From contig CM041199.1 of assembly GCA_023078555.1 (NCBI GenBank), forward strand, positions 8,003,315 to 8,067,314: a stretch of 64,000 nucleotides of DNA, given 5' to 3'. The translations under genes and the position numbers were made by a program. Below the pieces are notes generated by a model, which saw only the letters and a list, made by a program, of their open reading frames with translations, was not told the origin of the DNA and searched no databases. Of this stretch, positions 1 to 11,961 are shown in pieces. How positions within the stretch are numbered: position 1 is the first letter of the stretch; every line of letters starts with the position of its first letter. The stretch is from Ulva prolifera (taxonomy: Eukaryota; Chlorophyta; Ulvophyceae; Ulvales; Ulvaceae).

Positions 1-134
1 CATACATGAGATATACTAGAGAGGACAGCCGCGGAGGATAAAGACAGCAGACACTAGACCAGATGAGACCCAAGATGACAGCAAAAAAAAAGAGGTAAGA
101 GGAGAGACAGGCCGACAAAAAAGGACCTTCGGAG

Positions 135-1589
135 TCAAGCACGGAAGACAAGTTGGATGACACATGAGGATAGCGAAATGGCATCACCTTTTAGACGCCT
201 GTAAGTGTCCTTTGCCAGCCTTGAAACGGCGTCCAAGGCGGCAGTGTTGGCACACATCATCTTTGTGTGCTTGCCATTCGTTCTTCTTGATTGACGGGAA
301 GACATGGCAACAGTGCTTAGTTGGGCACATATGATATTCAAATGCTGCAGCTGGTGGCACGTGCACCGCGGCCTTTAATTCATGCAAGCTCCTGCACTAC
401 ATATGATGAGTCGAAGACAACATGTAATTTGTAATGACCGCATTAATATTGCCAGCAATCCGCGCTTGGTCAAGCTTCGTATGTGGGCCAGAAACGTACG
501 TTGGACCTGCATATCCTTCAGGCATCGCTTCTGAGATCAGTTTGCATAGCATATCGGCTCGATCATCATGTATGGAACCTGTCTTGACGCGGAACAGTGC
601 ATAGCTGTACTGCTCAACCGTGTACTTGCACCCCGGATACAGTGGCTTGTCCAACTTCTCCCTGCACCAAGCCCCACCGCCAGCTTCCTGTTCTTGCTTG
701 TGCTCTTCAGCATCATCGGCCAGCAGGTTCGGAAGCCCGTGTGCATGAAAGAATTCTTCCGCATCAAGCGGGTCGTCGTGCACACCGTCCTCCTGCTCCT
801 CGAATTCCAGTCCCCCTCGCATGCGGAAGTCATCGGCGCATCCCATGCCACAAGCCTCGACTCCCTGCAACGCAGCTGACTACTCATACAATCTGCATAG
901 ACTTGGCATCTTTGACAAGGGCAGACTTGTTGCCGGCTACAGTAGCATGAGTACCTTCAAGCAGTCTATCACTTCATTTGGAATGGCTTTACCACCTGAT
1001 TCATCCCCAAGGAAACACTGCAGCATATGTGATGCAATCTCTTCAACCGAAAGGTCGGCCAATGCAGCCGAGGGATTTTGTGCACGGTCAACGTGTTGGC
1101 GATCTTGTGGAATTCCTGCAAGCACGGCAGGCGCACTCAGGTGTGCAGGCGCCATCTGCCACACCTCTGATGACTCACGAACGATCAGCAAGGTACAATA
1201 CCCCTCAAGATCGTACCATTCATCGAGCCTTGTTGTTGAGACGCGTCGTAGCCGTCGTCTTGCGAACGACAAGGCTGAGCATGATCAGCACCATGATGCG
1301 AATGGCGACATTTGAGTCGTCGAGCTTGAGCTCTCGCCCGGGCCTGGTTTTCATCTCTGATGATGTCTTCGTTGTCTTCGAGTCTGGTCGTGCATCTGAG
1401 CCCACCTGGTATCGGTTCTTCCTTCTCGAAGTGATACCTCAATCTCTTGCGAGTACGAGTTCTTTCCAGACAATCAGGACACTGATATATACCATTCGCG
1501 GCCGGGACAGAACGACGCTGCACCTCAAGCCGTTTCGAAGTGAAGTATGTACCAGACATAATTTCACACGAGCGTATCTCGGCGGACAA
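135..1589 (-). CDS. Tnp2-like (CACTA) transposase, N-terminal part, multi-exon, cut by window start
   Basis: I read this as the N-terminal half of a Tnp2/Transposase_21-type DNA-transposon protein split over several open segments. The first (1589-1185) has a C2H2-like patch (YQCPDCLERTRTRKRLRYHF). The next (about 1272-937) is acidic and unremarkable. The third (870-397) contains KPLYPGCKYTVEQYSYALF, which matches the 'PLYPGC' block that precedes the transposase domain in Tnp2 proteins. The last (387-184) has EYHMCPTKHCCHVF followed by DVCQHC, the paired-Cys block that in Tnp2 reads HACPNDC...CPVC. The order agrees with the family. The DDE-type catalytic part would lie left of base 1. Splice sites were not resolved, so this may be one broken gene or a spliced one. 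It resembles, but is not close to, the copy at 17.4-20.5 kb. Confidence 0.5.
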
Positions 1590-1599
1590 ACAACGAGAT

Positions 1600-4010
1600 C
1601 CTTAATATGCAGTGACAGTATGTTGGGCCGATGTACGTGAACCGCCCGTATTGCAGGCCGTGTTAGGCAGATCGTTGACGCTTGCACACTTGGCATCCAC
1701 GACTCGGCGACCATGCATCGCAACTACACGTCGCGTGCATGATCAACTTCCATTCACATCCACATCACGTTCGTTCAAAGATCAATAAGTCCAAACGTGG
1801 CCTCTATTGAGTGGCATCTGCAGTGGCACCCATTGCCCCTCCGGTATACAGGTCATCAAGCCCTTTTCAGACGGCTTGAAACAAGCAGGGCACATGCACG
1901 CGCCGGCCAATCTGACCCTTTCCAGCTTCTGGAATCTGAGGCCGGCTTTCCAGGTGAGCGCCAGACCCGCGATCTGCCCTTTGCAAACCCAAGGGCAGAA
2001 TGTGGTCTCCGAGTGAAGGGCCGTGCCAAGAAGGACCAGATCCCCGGCCCCTAGGCCTCACGAGTTTCCTGTAGTGGGCCCCCTTGCGCATTGCAGTGGG
2101 GGTGATGATGATGCTACACGCATCAGCCGCCTGGTCGATGTGCACATGTGCGTCCAGGGCATTGTACGCGGCGATGACGACATATCACATCCGTGGTTAT
2201 AGCAACATCCACTAGGGCATTGACACCGCCCACCTCGATGGTACGGGGCTGCAGGCCCCTTGCATCAGTCGGGCCTACTGAGACCACAACTAGCCGCATC
2301 TACATAGAGCAGCTGCTTGTTGCTGCAATTTCAAAAGACTACGTAATGTCCATTAGGATTTGCAATTGTGTCCAATTGTGTCCATTCCAGCTGATACCAG
2401 ACAGTGTACGTACATCACTACCTGGACGAGCTTGGTGTTTCGGCCTCCCAGTGCTCACCGAGTCCTCAGCTACACTCGCAGACTGTATTGGTGTTTCTGT
2501 TACCCTCTCGGCTATCCTGCAGCTAAACTGTCGACTAGTCAGCAGCCATTACCCGCACGACAACAGTTGTTCCTCTGATGGGGCGCCACCCGTGCAGGCT
2601 CACTGAACAGAGGGCCGAGTCCGGATCACATGGATGTCACAGCACTAACTGCAATTTCATCATGACCAGGCCGTCCATGCGTGTCCTCGTGCGCTGCTCA
2701 TGCCTGTACATGTTCTCCCGCGCATTGTAAACCGTACTACGTGTCCCTATAGTGTTCTCCCGCGCGTGAGTGATCCCCGCCACCATGGCCATGGCGTCGC
2801 GAAGCAGACTTGTATACAGAGTGACCAATGATTATGCCAAGCCTCGCACGTTACTGCGGATGCCTCTTGTTGAGCCGGGCGCCTGGGTGTCCACATGCAT
2901 ATGCAAAGCCTCACACTGTGTCATGCCCGCCATAGCTACAAGTCAATTGCAAGTTGATCATCAAAGTAGTTGCGTGTCGACCACGATCTATATATGTTCG
3001 GTAGGGCAGGCAGAGCATCGCGGTGCTCAAGTGTCGTGCTTGGGTAGCTGGTCCAAGTCCGTGCTGGCGGAACGTGCTCATTCTGTTTTGTGGCGTTACC
3101 TTCCGTTGAGCGGATTCCAATTATTTAAAGTCCTCAGCACTTCCGGCACCTCGCAGCCAATGACATCGGAAAGCTGTGGAGAGGTGCCGGAGAGGTAACG
3201 GACTTTCGGAATCTGTCGGACGATACCCGGATCCGTCTCGTAATGTCGCCATTCCCCTAGTGTGTCACCGTCGCGCATCGTTGGCGTAAGTCCTGCAGAG
3301 TAACTTGAATGTGCACGCCGGCGCTCGTGTAAGCTCAACATGGCTTATTCAGAGGATCATGCTTGTCGTTTGTGCTGCGGTGCGCCGAGTTGGTTGGCAC
3401 AGCTATGAAGTCGGTGATCTGCCCTGGGGGTCACTGACTGGAACTGAAGCGCTTTGGTGCTTTAAAAGGCATGTCACCGTTCCATAGCCTTTTAATATGT
3501 CAATGTGAATTACTGACGCGCGACTTGCGATGTTGGCGTGCGTACAGACGCACTTATTCGAGTTGTGTGTGCACAGAGGCTTACGCCGAGCCCGGTGCCC
3601 TGCACTCGTCCGGGCAATACTTGACGCGGAATCAAAGTAGCGATATACTGACACTTTATTGACGTCATGACGCCATTAGCGCGTCGCTATCTTTCACAAC
3701 CGCGTACATATAGTGTTCAGTAGCAGGCGTGGCTCCTGGGCGTCCTCACCAGTCCTGGCGTCGACGATGATCAGAACTACAGGTTCCGGGTCGGCCAACT
3801 AGTCCAAATAACGTCTTAGAAGCTGTTGATTCAGATTCTCCAAGTTAGGTGGTAGCTGGGCTGTGTTTGTATCTGCTCAGCTATTGCTTCGACGTAGCCG
3901 GCTTGTCCCATGCCACGCAAGGGCGCCACCGCTTTGGCCCTTCCCGTGGATTGAACTGGATGTATTTACAGATTGTATACGAGTCTTCGCAAGCCTCGCC
4001 TTGAGGCTGC
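1600..4010. other. No recognisable gene
   Basis: Only short overlapping frames occur here, with no domain I recognise. The stretch may include upstream sequence of the Tnp2-like gene on the minus strand. A Kozak-like ATG context lies near 2785, but the frame that follows is short and unsupported. Confidence 0.4.
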
Positions 4011-4024
4011 CCTCCTAACCGACT

Positions 4025-4155
4025 ACGTTGCGCACCTGGTGGCGCGCACCTCTGAGCTTGCGCCGCCTCACTTTATCGGCGCACCTGGAGGGTGCGCCTA
4101 GCTGTGCGCCTAGCTGGTGCGCAGGCACTTGCAGCATGCGCCGATTTGGTGCGCA
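4025..4155. repeat. Cluster of GTGCGC/GCGCAC motifs (possible subterminal repeat)
   Basis: Seven copies of GTGCGC or its complement, several as GGTGCGC or GGCGCACCT, occur within about 130 bp in both orientations. Similar clusters lie at 11882-11925 and 12985-13080. Many CACTA-like and related DNA transposons carry clustered short subterminal motifs bound by their own proteins. I infer that this may be the left subterminal region of the element holding the protease and transposase genes. No clean terminal inverted repeat was found. Confidence 0.4.
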
Positions 4156-4159
4156 GACA

Positions 4160-5930
4160 AGACCACAGGGATCGATATCACGGGCAATCATCGCTATTAT
4201 TATATAGAACTGTTTTAGGTCGTATCTGGTTGATTACTGTTCATGTTTACAATCATATACATCCTGCTAGCTAGGCACTTGTCACAATGCGCTGCGAAAC
4301 CGCAAGCACTCACCAACACAGAAAGAGAAGTCAAGTGGACGAAGGAAACTAAATAAACTTCGAACTCTGTATTGTATCAGCGTGGCCTTCCCTTGGTCTT
4401 GCTAGTTGGCCAGCCTGCATAACAACACAATTGTCAGTGGTACTGCAACAGTACACCCGAGTCAACCTTCCAGCTACCAAGTTCACCAGGCGGTCCGCTA
4501 CAGTAGTAACGCTGTGTTGCACAAGTCTTCGGGCATGCGAAACTCTGAAGGTGAATACACACCTGTCATGCTAAGCAAGTTAATCATGTTGTCGTGTGTA
4601 CCCATGCTTCGTCATGTGGTAAGGGCGGCCTGAATAAGGGCGGATCGTCCGGACCTTCAAACATCCGCTTTTGCGACAGAATAGGCCGCAATGGCTTTAA
4701 ATAATACTGTTTAAATGTATGAGATGCTTGGTTCGGGTTCTTGCGGTGTACGGACTCGACCACACCGGAGCTGTCGTTGGGCTGGACTAGTGCGGCCGGC
4801 GATGGTACGGTGCTTACATACAGCTCGCCAAAACCAGGTACATTCTAACATCATGGATCAGTGAGGCACCTGTAGGCTCGACGCTGGCTCTGAAGATGCG
4901 CGACTTCATTCATGGTGTGCCACTATTGGGGCACACTGAGGAGTCGCCACGACGGCTGGGGAGCATCGCGAACACTGTAGCCGTCATATATACGTAATAG
5001 AGACAACAACGACTGAGTTGGACCGTTGGGGCAACGTGACGTGGTTTGTGGACTGTGATGGGGCTCACTCATTACTTCTAGACTGTGCGCTGCTGGCTCC
5101 GGGTGCGTCGATTTTGTGGACAGCCCATACACTTGCAAACGGCGCCATGGACAACATTTTGGCTTATACGCTAGCTGTGGGTGGTGAGCGTCCTTGCATG
5201 CGCAGTGCGGATCCCGTGGACGAGCGGGGCATGCGCTACTGTCCGATGTGTGAGATTTGAGGCGCCCCTCAAGTCTTGAAGGTGTGACGACAACTCACAC
5301 AGCTGTTCACACCTTTTTCGTTTGAAACACTAGTACTCTTGGACGCCGTCATCATGTCATCATTTGTCCGGGGCTGGGGTGCCACATTGTAGGTACACGC
5401 GCGATCGGGTGCTGGTGTCCTAGTTGTGAGTGTCTTTTGATACAAGGGCCGGATGGTAAGTGACATGGCAAAGTGTGCTGCCTATGCATGTTATTTGTGT
5501 CCACGTCATGTTTGCAGTGGGAAATCGTGAATGAACATGCTGCGTGACCTCATTCAATTCCCACTCATGTCGATGAGAGTGCACATTTACAAGGTCTCAG
5601 TAACGGACGAATCTCGAAAGTGGGCCACCTTCTTTTGGCACTATCGTCATAGCCCTGGTGCCCACTCCACCATGCCGTCCACCTCGCCTTTCTCATACCA
5701 CCTGCACTCAGTGTTTCCAGGATATGTTGTGATTCGACAAGATCCACACCATGTTGCCCGAATGCAGTGAGTGGGGGGATGCAAACCTGCTGTCTTGGTA
5801 TGCGTGAGCTAGTCTATCTTCTGCTCTACAGGATGGGGTGTTGACACGACGGCTGTGCTGCGCAATTGCCTCTACAAGGTATCGGAAACCGGAGCCCCTG
5901 GCTCGCTCCATGATATCATATGACATGGGC
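4160..5930. other. No recognisable gene
   Basis: Short frames only. The stretch lies between the motif cluster at 4.03-4.15 kb and the Ulp1-like protease, so it is probably 3' non-coding sequence of that gene or internal transposon sequence. A 'taagggcgg' motif occurs twice near 4620-4645 and recurs near 13.15-13.23 kb. Confidence 0.35.
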
Positions 5931-5953
5931 CTAGCCATGTGCCATCTGACCCA

Positions 5954-6718
5954 TTACAAATTCTGGACAGTCACTGGTTGGCGGGCATGACCGTCCTGTG
6001 ATTTGCATCCTCTTGGCGTCCTGGGGGGTTTGCTGTTCAAAACAACTCCTTCCAGGAACCTCTTGAAGTTGAATGCCGCATTCACTCCACATGTATTGAG
6101 CCCTAGCACTATATTCCCTTGCTCTTTCAAGTCCTTGCCTTCGATAGGCTGCTGGGGAACGGGCACCTGCAGGTAGCATGGCTCAACCTATAGTATACTA
6201 TACTATACTAACATGTAGCGCACCGCAGGAGAGAGATTTTTCTTAAGATGCCATGATCAATAGATTTGCTATCACAGTGACGTCTTTGCCTTTGACAGTA
6301 GGTGATGCCGTACCAGCTCCCATGGAATCTGCGCAGCCAATGTCCTGCTCATATCCATAGGTACTTCGTGTTGGTCACTGCCTGCTCTTGCAATGAGCAT
6401 CCGGAAAGCTTCTTTCAGCAGCCCCATCTGCTCATCTGTTACAGCAGCCTTAAGCGAGTCGAAGACTAATACCCTGGCATGGCCAACCGTCTCCTTGTGT
6501 GTTTGCCAGACTATTGTGTCTAGATTGACGAACACGCAAAGAAGCCAATGACAGCCGCTTGCATTGCATGTGACTGGATCACCGGCTTTCCACGGCGACA
6601 GCGGCTGCCAGGTGCAGCCTGAGATGTTGAGTCCGAGCAGGTTCCACCTCTGGTATATTCCCCACTCCTTCCTGCCACTCCCGCATGTGAACTTGGGCTC
6701 ATGTTGCATCATCTGCAT
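5954..6718 (-). CDS. Ulp1-type (C48) cysteine protease domain, two exons, probably transposon-borne
   Basis: Ulp1/SENP-family peptidases cleave SUMO-like proteins, and many CACTA, Mutator-like and KDZ transposons carry diverged copies. The upstream segment (6718 to about 6284) contains SGCHWLLCVFVN with the catalytic His-Trp pair, then VLVFDSLKAAV, the Asp-containing 'xxDSL' block. The downstream segment (about 6171 to 5954) has VPVPQQP (oxyanion-hole Gln region) and LNTCGVNAAFNFKRFLEG, whose Cys-Gly matches the catalytic Cys block. A GT-AG intron of about 110 nt (around 6283-6172; acceptor CTGCAG followed by GTGCCCG on the minus strand) joins the two in frame. His, Asp, Gln and Cys therefore appear in family order. 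The N-terminal part is not identified; minus-strand frames up to about 7228 may belong to it. The gene diverges from the plus-strand transposase-like gene next to it. Confidence 0.62.
6172..6283 (-). other. Candidate intron in the Ulp1-like gene
   Basis: On the minus strand the segment starts GTCACTG after ...AAAGAC and ends ...CTACCTGCAG. It contains a TATAC-type microsatellite near 6190-6212. Removing it joins the His/Asp and Cys blocks of the protease. Confidence 0.45.
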
Positions 6719-7331
6719 AGTGTGGCGATCCAGCTCATGCTATGTTGATGTATGCACTGATCCCAGTCAATCCACAACGGCCACGGTAACTCTATAGCAC
6801 GAACCAGCAAGGCAGGATTTCATCATCAAAGAGCCCTATGCAGGAGGGGGTTGCGTATGTTTCTGTGTGAGCCGTTTACCTTCGCCCGCCGCACGGCGGT
6901 CACCACGGTTGCACCTGTTGCACATGGTACAACTCCCACGGTCAGACCTGTTATGGGTAGCTCGTACGGAAATGCCTGCCGGTCCATGTCCACCGGCAGG
7001 GCATCCCTTCTGCAAACTCCAGTGCACGCCAGTGTCATCAGGAAGGTCACCACTGCCCCACCCGGTCATCTCCCCGGGTCGCAGAGTGTGTACATCAGAC
7101 TCTTTTATCACTTCATCAATAGTTTTCCAGTTCGTCGTTGTACTGGCATTCCCAGGTATATGCTCCATCTGCCTTCCTACAACGTGAAATCTGAGTAGTG
7201 GCGCTTGAGACGATTCGTCGACCTGCATGACGTGCTTGTCAGATCACATGTCCATGCATGGCGTTCGTCTACATCAGGTCAACGTAAGTGAATGTTACGT
7301 TGCAGTGGCGCCTGCTTGACAACGTTGCTGA

Positions 7332-10300
7332 ATGATGTACTTGACGGTGCATACAGCGTACCGTGTAATTGGACGTCGTGTCGATTGTGAGTGCTTCATC
7401 GCCCGACGAGACTGCCCCGGTACGCTCGCAGTCCTCCCCCGTATGCGTTTTAGCATGAAGGCGTCTTGTTCGCTGTGGAGTTTGACTGGGGGAGCATATG
7501 TTCTTCGCTGTCGCCCGTTTCGCTGGAGGCTCGTTCGCTGCAGTCGAAGGGTGCGTGGAAGCTGCAAGTGGTGCATCCGTGAGGCACTACCAGCACTGAG
7601 TTGACCTTATTCATTCCATATTCGAGCATTACGGTGAGGCAGCACTATGTTGTCCTTACAGCCACCTTGTGAATAACACTGTCCTTATGAGGGGGGCCAG
7701 GCCGGCACAATGGTCAAAAGGACACCTGACGGTGTCCCTATTGTAAGGATTGTCTTGGGGTTGGCTTTGGTCAGGAGGAGCTGGTGTGTAAGGAAACGGT
7801 AATGACAAGCCCTGAATAGGCAGCAGAGATGACCATTAGGCTGATATTATATGTATTGGAGTGAGTGATGTTGAGGAGAGGGTACCCCAACCATATTTGT
7901 GCAAGGTTCTTATGAATGCTGTCACATTTTGCTGTTCAAAACGAGAGAGCATGACATGTGCCACGGGCACATTTAATTTCAAGCTTCTCAAGCCCACTTA
8001 CGAAATGCTTTCGTTGATGTAGATAAATCACAGCCACTCGGACTCTGTGACTGCGTCTTTCATCTTGGATAGCCGGTCCCATTAATCTACACGCGGCCGT
8101 TTGGCAGGGAACCGTGTAGCCTGGACATACATACATAAATTGCGAATCATAATGATCATTGTGTGTTGTGACTACAGTGCTGTTATCTTTTGATGCCAAT
8201 GTACGGACTGCAATGGGGGTACACGAGGCATGTCAGGAGTCAGATGTGGTCGCCCACGAACCGAAGGTCACTTTACGACTTTCCGGCATTCACATTCATG
8301 GTGTGGAGCCGCGACAATAGGTCTGGGGTGGGTGATGCCTGTGAGCGGTAATACTTGCGTGACAATCCAGTGCTAGCAGCACGGCGTCGAAAAAAGGGTG
8401 ATATGGGATCATACGAAGCCATCACCTTCCTAGTTTGTTCCGGCGGATAGCTTGCAATCAACAAATTGCGCCTGTGCTGATGCGATACAGCCGGACCGAC
8501 GTCGAATGCGCAGCAGATCACACATTCGGACTCCAACAGCCTCGTTCATAGAGCATGGACAGATCACACAAGCATCGATGTCGACGTGCACTACACTGTG
8601 CGAAACGTGATCGGATGCTTGCTTTGCCTGCCCATTGTGCTGCCGTTTCTCCTAGGCTGCAAGGCGCTAGACTGCTAGACCTGCAGCTTACGCCCCAGGC
8701 ACAGACATGTTGCATCACGTGTGTCAGATAATAGTGAACGCTGCTCCGCAAGTCAGTGATGCGGGCTTTGGCGGTGCACAGGCACTCCGGGTGTGGCTCA
8801 GTGCTCCTGCAGCCACGCACGGATGCATGAACTATCAGTTCGAACGGCGCTGGAAATGACATAAACGGCACGAATGCGAAACACAATAAGTCTTACGTCC
8901 ATAATATGTATGAAAGGATTCAGGTGTAGCGCCTGCATGCGAATTTATCTGGGATGGCTGCGCACAACGAGGTGGCACGAATGGCTGCGATCACAGAAAG
9001 GTTTCTCATGTATCTTGGCGATTTGCTTCATCTCATATGTAGCCGGCTAGCAGTACTAACTTACTTAAGTAGAGCGATTGTGGTCGTTGAATCGCGAGTC
9101 GGTTCGTGGCGCGATTGTTAGCAGCAGCCAAAAAGACGCTGCATCGATGCCACAGCCACAGTGTGCAGCTTCGTATGTATATCAAGGTATGACATCATCT
9201 TGCAGAACATTAGTACGGCTGATTGGTGTATGTGCCAGCGCACAGACGTCCGCCCGACGGTGATGCACATACGCACATTTGTCCACGCTCAACACATCAC
9301 ATCGGTCTGGTCATGAAGAACGATCAAAGTTCCCTCGTGACATGTAAGTTTCTTTTCCGTTTCAGCGAGGGCAGCCACTCAATTTGAACAGTGTTGCCGT
9401 GACTATTGAGAGCACAGAAACAATAATCACGCACGTCTGCGGCCTACGCCGGCCTACATTCATGGCGAGATGAAGCACTCAATTTGACTTTCCGTCGGAT
9501 TTGTAGCTTCCACTGTAGCTTCCATGGTGTCCCACTCGCTCCAGGCACGAGCAGACTCATTACACCAAGCAACCAGTTGCAGCGTACCCACCATGGTCGC
9601 ACACTAAGTTTCACAAGTATCGGAAACTACCTAGGTACATACGGCCAAGCTTTGAAGCAGGGTAGCCATGTATTGTTAATGTTGCAGTGTGGATTGGTGC
9701 TGTGCGATGCAAAGACTCACTTCATCGCAGCTGCCTGAGATAGTCAAACTTCTGTGAATGGAATGGTTCTCTTTCAACTGCATCTGATGTTTGCATCTAA
9801 TGTGCGTCACTGATGCGGATGGGTGCAGATCTGGCGCTGACACTGTGTGGATATGACTTAGCATGATCAGATGAGATGTTCTGAATTGCACTGCACCGAC
9901 GTTCCTGTAACATCAGCCACAAGTATAACCAGAGTGGGCTGAAGACAGAACAACGAGGTTACAGCTTGCTTCTATGAGCAGCAGCGGTGCAGTGATCAGT
10001 GCTACAGAGGGGAAGAGTGCTTGTCATGTACTTCAGCATAGCCATGTGTGGTCATGCTGAAGGGCATGACATGCTTGCCCTGTGCAGCCTGCTGGCCACC
10101 ACCAGCCCTCCAGCCAATCAACCAGTCAATACATAATGCGAGCATGGCATGTATGTGATGCACCATACACCCCGTGAGCAAGAGCAATACACCGTCACTA
10201 CACAGTCCTAGATATCTCCTACTCAGAAGAATACAGTCCCTATGGTGTCCCGCCGTTCGTCCTAACGGTGTCCTCTCGTTCGGGAACGTATTAGGTTAGG

Positions 10301-11811
10301 ATGTCCTTACTGTAAGGAAGAATCCTTCGTGTCTTATAGTGTCCTTATGATGTCATTAAGTAAGGACAGGCGGCTGCCCCCAATCCTCATTCGCGCCTTA
10401 TTCTCGCCTTATATTGTCCCTACGCCCTATATAAGGACAGTATAATGACGCAATAAGGCCGGGGTAAGGACAACTCAGTGCTGGTAGTGAGGTGTGCCCG
10501 GACGCCTTAATCTGCTCCATGCTGCATGGGATGAGCAACAGGGAGAAGAATAGATGTTTCACTGTGTTGCGGGCCCTCGCCGCCATTGCTCGTCGTAGAG
10601 GAGAGCACATCAGCAATCCCGTGATGCTGTCATCCATCAGGAATACACAGCAGTATGAAGCCCACATGGACCAGCTAGCTGTAAATTTCCACTGTCAGTT
10701 CAAGGAGCACCACATTGGAATTGTAAGCGACAGTAGTGATCTACAACATCTGCCACCTGTGCCGTTGTACATGAGGGCACTGGACGATGTTGTTACTTGT
10801 GCGCTTGTTGCTGCCGCTGCGGCAGAAGCACCCGTTGTGCTCGAGCCCTTCCCGCCCTCCAATGATGCTCCCGGCCGGCCACTTGAGGAAGGGAGGGTCG
10901 AGCATCCGATGCAAGGATCTTTCGCTCGGGCAGCTGGCAAGGTAGGTCCCTCACGCATGTCTATTCAAGACACACAGTACCACACAACAACAACTTGTTG
11001 TTGTCCGGTACTGGCTGTCTTGAGCCCCTCTCCTTTCAACGCATGTGTTGATCCAGAACGGCCGGAGGTGATTTCCATACCCCCTTACCCCCTTGTCATT
11101 GTAGGAAAGACAGAAGCACCGTGACGCTGCGGGGCTGCAGGGCATCGATGCAACACGACCTCTGATTGTGTTCGGCCTCTTCTACGACAAAAGTATGATG
11201 TCCGGATCCTCCAACAAGTACGTTCTAGCAGGCTTGTGTGTTTTTGACTGGTGTGTCGTTGTCACAATGATTATGGGGATGCTGAAGGGGTACGGTGTGC
11301 CGGAGTCGGTGGTATTCTATACATAATCCACTTGATTCTTACCAATTGTCTCCCTGTAGGTACTTGTACCCATTCTGCCTTTCTTTGCTCAATTTCTGTG
11401 CATCGCACCAAGACAGGACTATTCAGCCTGTTGCATTCATTCCATCCATCAGATCGCATATTGACAGAGTCTGTCGGTCACGAGGGATTGACGTGCCATC
11501 CACAGTTAAAGAGGAGGCGGAGATTGCAACAACACAGGCGGTTTGGGATGTCATTCTGGGTGGTATTGACAGAGCTACACATCCCGACATTGGGGTACGC
11601 ATGCTCCTTGTGCTGCTAGCCGATCCGCGGACTCTTGGGGTCTTTAACCTTGGTGACTCGGATTTTATGATTGCGGCCTTCTCTTTCGTTCCTCACAGCT
11701 AGCTTTTTCTTGCAGGTGGATTTGAATTTCAGTTTGCAACACGAAGGTGTCCTCATGCCTTACCAGACGCGCGCTGTAGACTGCCCGCATACCGGCAAGG
11801 GATCCCTCCAG
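7332..11811 (+). CDS. Transposase-like gene (Tnp2/Plavaka/KDZ-like), multi-exon, interrupted by a CACTA element
   Basis: Five coding pieces can be joined by eye. The first (about 7332-7584, ...SCKWCIRE) is broken by the CACTA element. Removing that element with one AGG copy restores the frame into CPDALICSMLHG at 10493. Exon 10493-10941 ends ...ARAAGK. A GT-AG intron (10942-11104) leads to exon 11105-11217 with RPLIVFGLFYDKSMMSGSSNK. A second GT-AG intron (11218-11359) leads to exon 11360-11652 with YLYPFCLSLLNF and RMLLVLLADPRTLGVFNL. A third (11653-11715) leads to 11716-11811, which has TRRCPHALPD. The D-K-(S/T)-x(n)-NK-Y-x-P-x-x-L-S-L-x-N pattern and the later LLAD block match Tnp2/Plavaka/KDZ-type DDE transposases. 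The C-terminus is unresolved. As it stands the gene is disrupted. The exact family is uncertain. Confidence 0.5.
7585..7609 (+). repeat. Left terminal inverted repeat of the CACTA element
   Basis: Begins CACTACCAGCACTGAGTTG and pairs with 10465-10489 at all but one position. It is directly preceded by AGG. Confidence 0.88.
10465..10489 (-). repeat. Right terminal inverted repeat of the CACTA element
   Basis: Ends ...CTCAGTGCTGGTAGTG and is directly followed by AGG, the second copy of the target duplication. Confidence 0.88.
10942..11104 (+). other. Candidate intron in the transposase-like gene
   Basis: Donor GGCAAG then GTAGGT; acceptor TTGTCATTGTAG then GAAAGAC. Splicing keeps the frame and joins ARAAGK to ERQKHRDAAG. 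Confidence 0.6.
11218..11359 (+). other. Candidate intron in the transposase-like gene
   Basis: Donor CCAACAA then GTACGT; acceptor CTCCCTGTAG then GTACTTG. Splicing yields GSSNKYLYPFCLSLLNF, which reads as one conserved transposase block. Confidence 0.65.
11653..11715 (+). other. Candidate intron in the transposase-like gene
   Basis: Donor AACCTTG then GTGACT; a pyrimidine-rich acceptor (TTTTTCTTGCAG) precedes GTGGATT. It is 63 nt long and joins GVFNL to a downstream TRRCPHALPD segment. Confidence 0.45.
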
Positions 11812-11881
11812 GTAACGTGTGACTTGGCCGTCGGCGCCGTCATCGTGGACACAGTTGAGGCCTGCAGGCCTCAGTGGCTAC

Positions 11882-11925
11882 GCGAAAGCCGCGCACCCCT
11901 GGTGCGCGACATGGGTGCGCGAGAT
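11882..11925. repeat. Small GTGCGC motif cluster
   Basis: Three GTGCGC/GCGCAC motifs lie within 45 bp, matching those at 4.03-4.15 and 12.98-13.08 kb. Confidence 0.35.
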
Positions 11926-11961
11926 TTAGCCGAAACTGATCAGGGCCCGGGAAGGCTTTAA

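Larger units (their letters stand above)
7585..10489. mobile_element. CACTA DNA transposon, 2.9 kb, probably non-autonomous
   Basis: The left end is CACTACCAGCACTGAGTTG followed by ACCTTA. The right end is its inverted copy (…TAAGGACAACTCAGTGCTGG then TAGTG), about 25 bp with one mismatch. The element is flanked on both sides by AGG (7582-7584 and 10490-10492), the 3-bp target duplication expected for CACTA elements. Both subterminal regions (to about 7760 and from about 10250) are rich in GTCCTTA/TAAGGAC motifs in both orientations. No transposase domain is visible inside; the longest internal frames (8273-8886 on the minus strand, 9484-9738 on the plus strand) are unrecognised. It is therefore likely mobilised in trans. 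It sits inside the coding sequence of the transposase-like gene. Confidence 0.85.
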
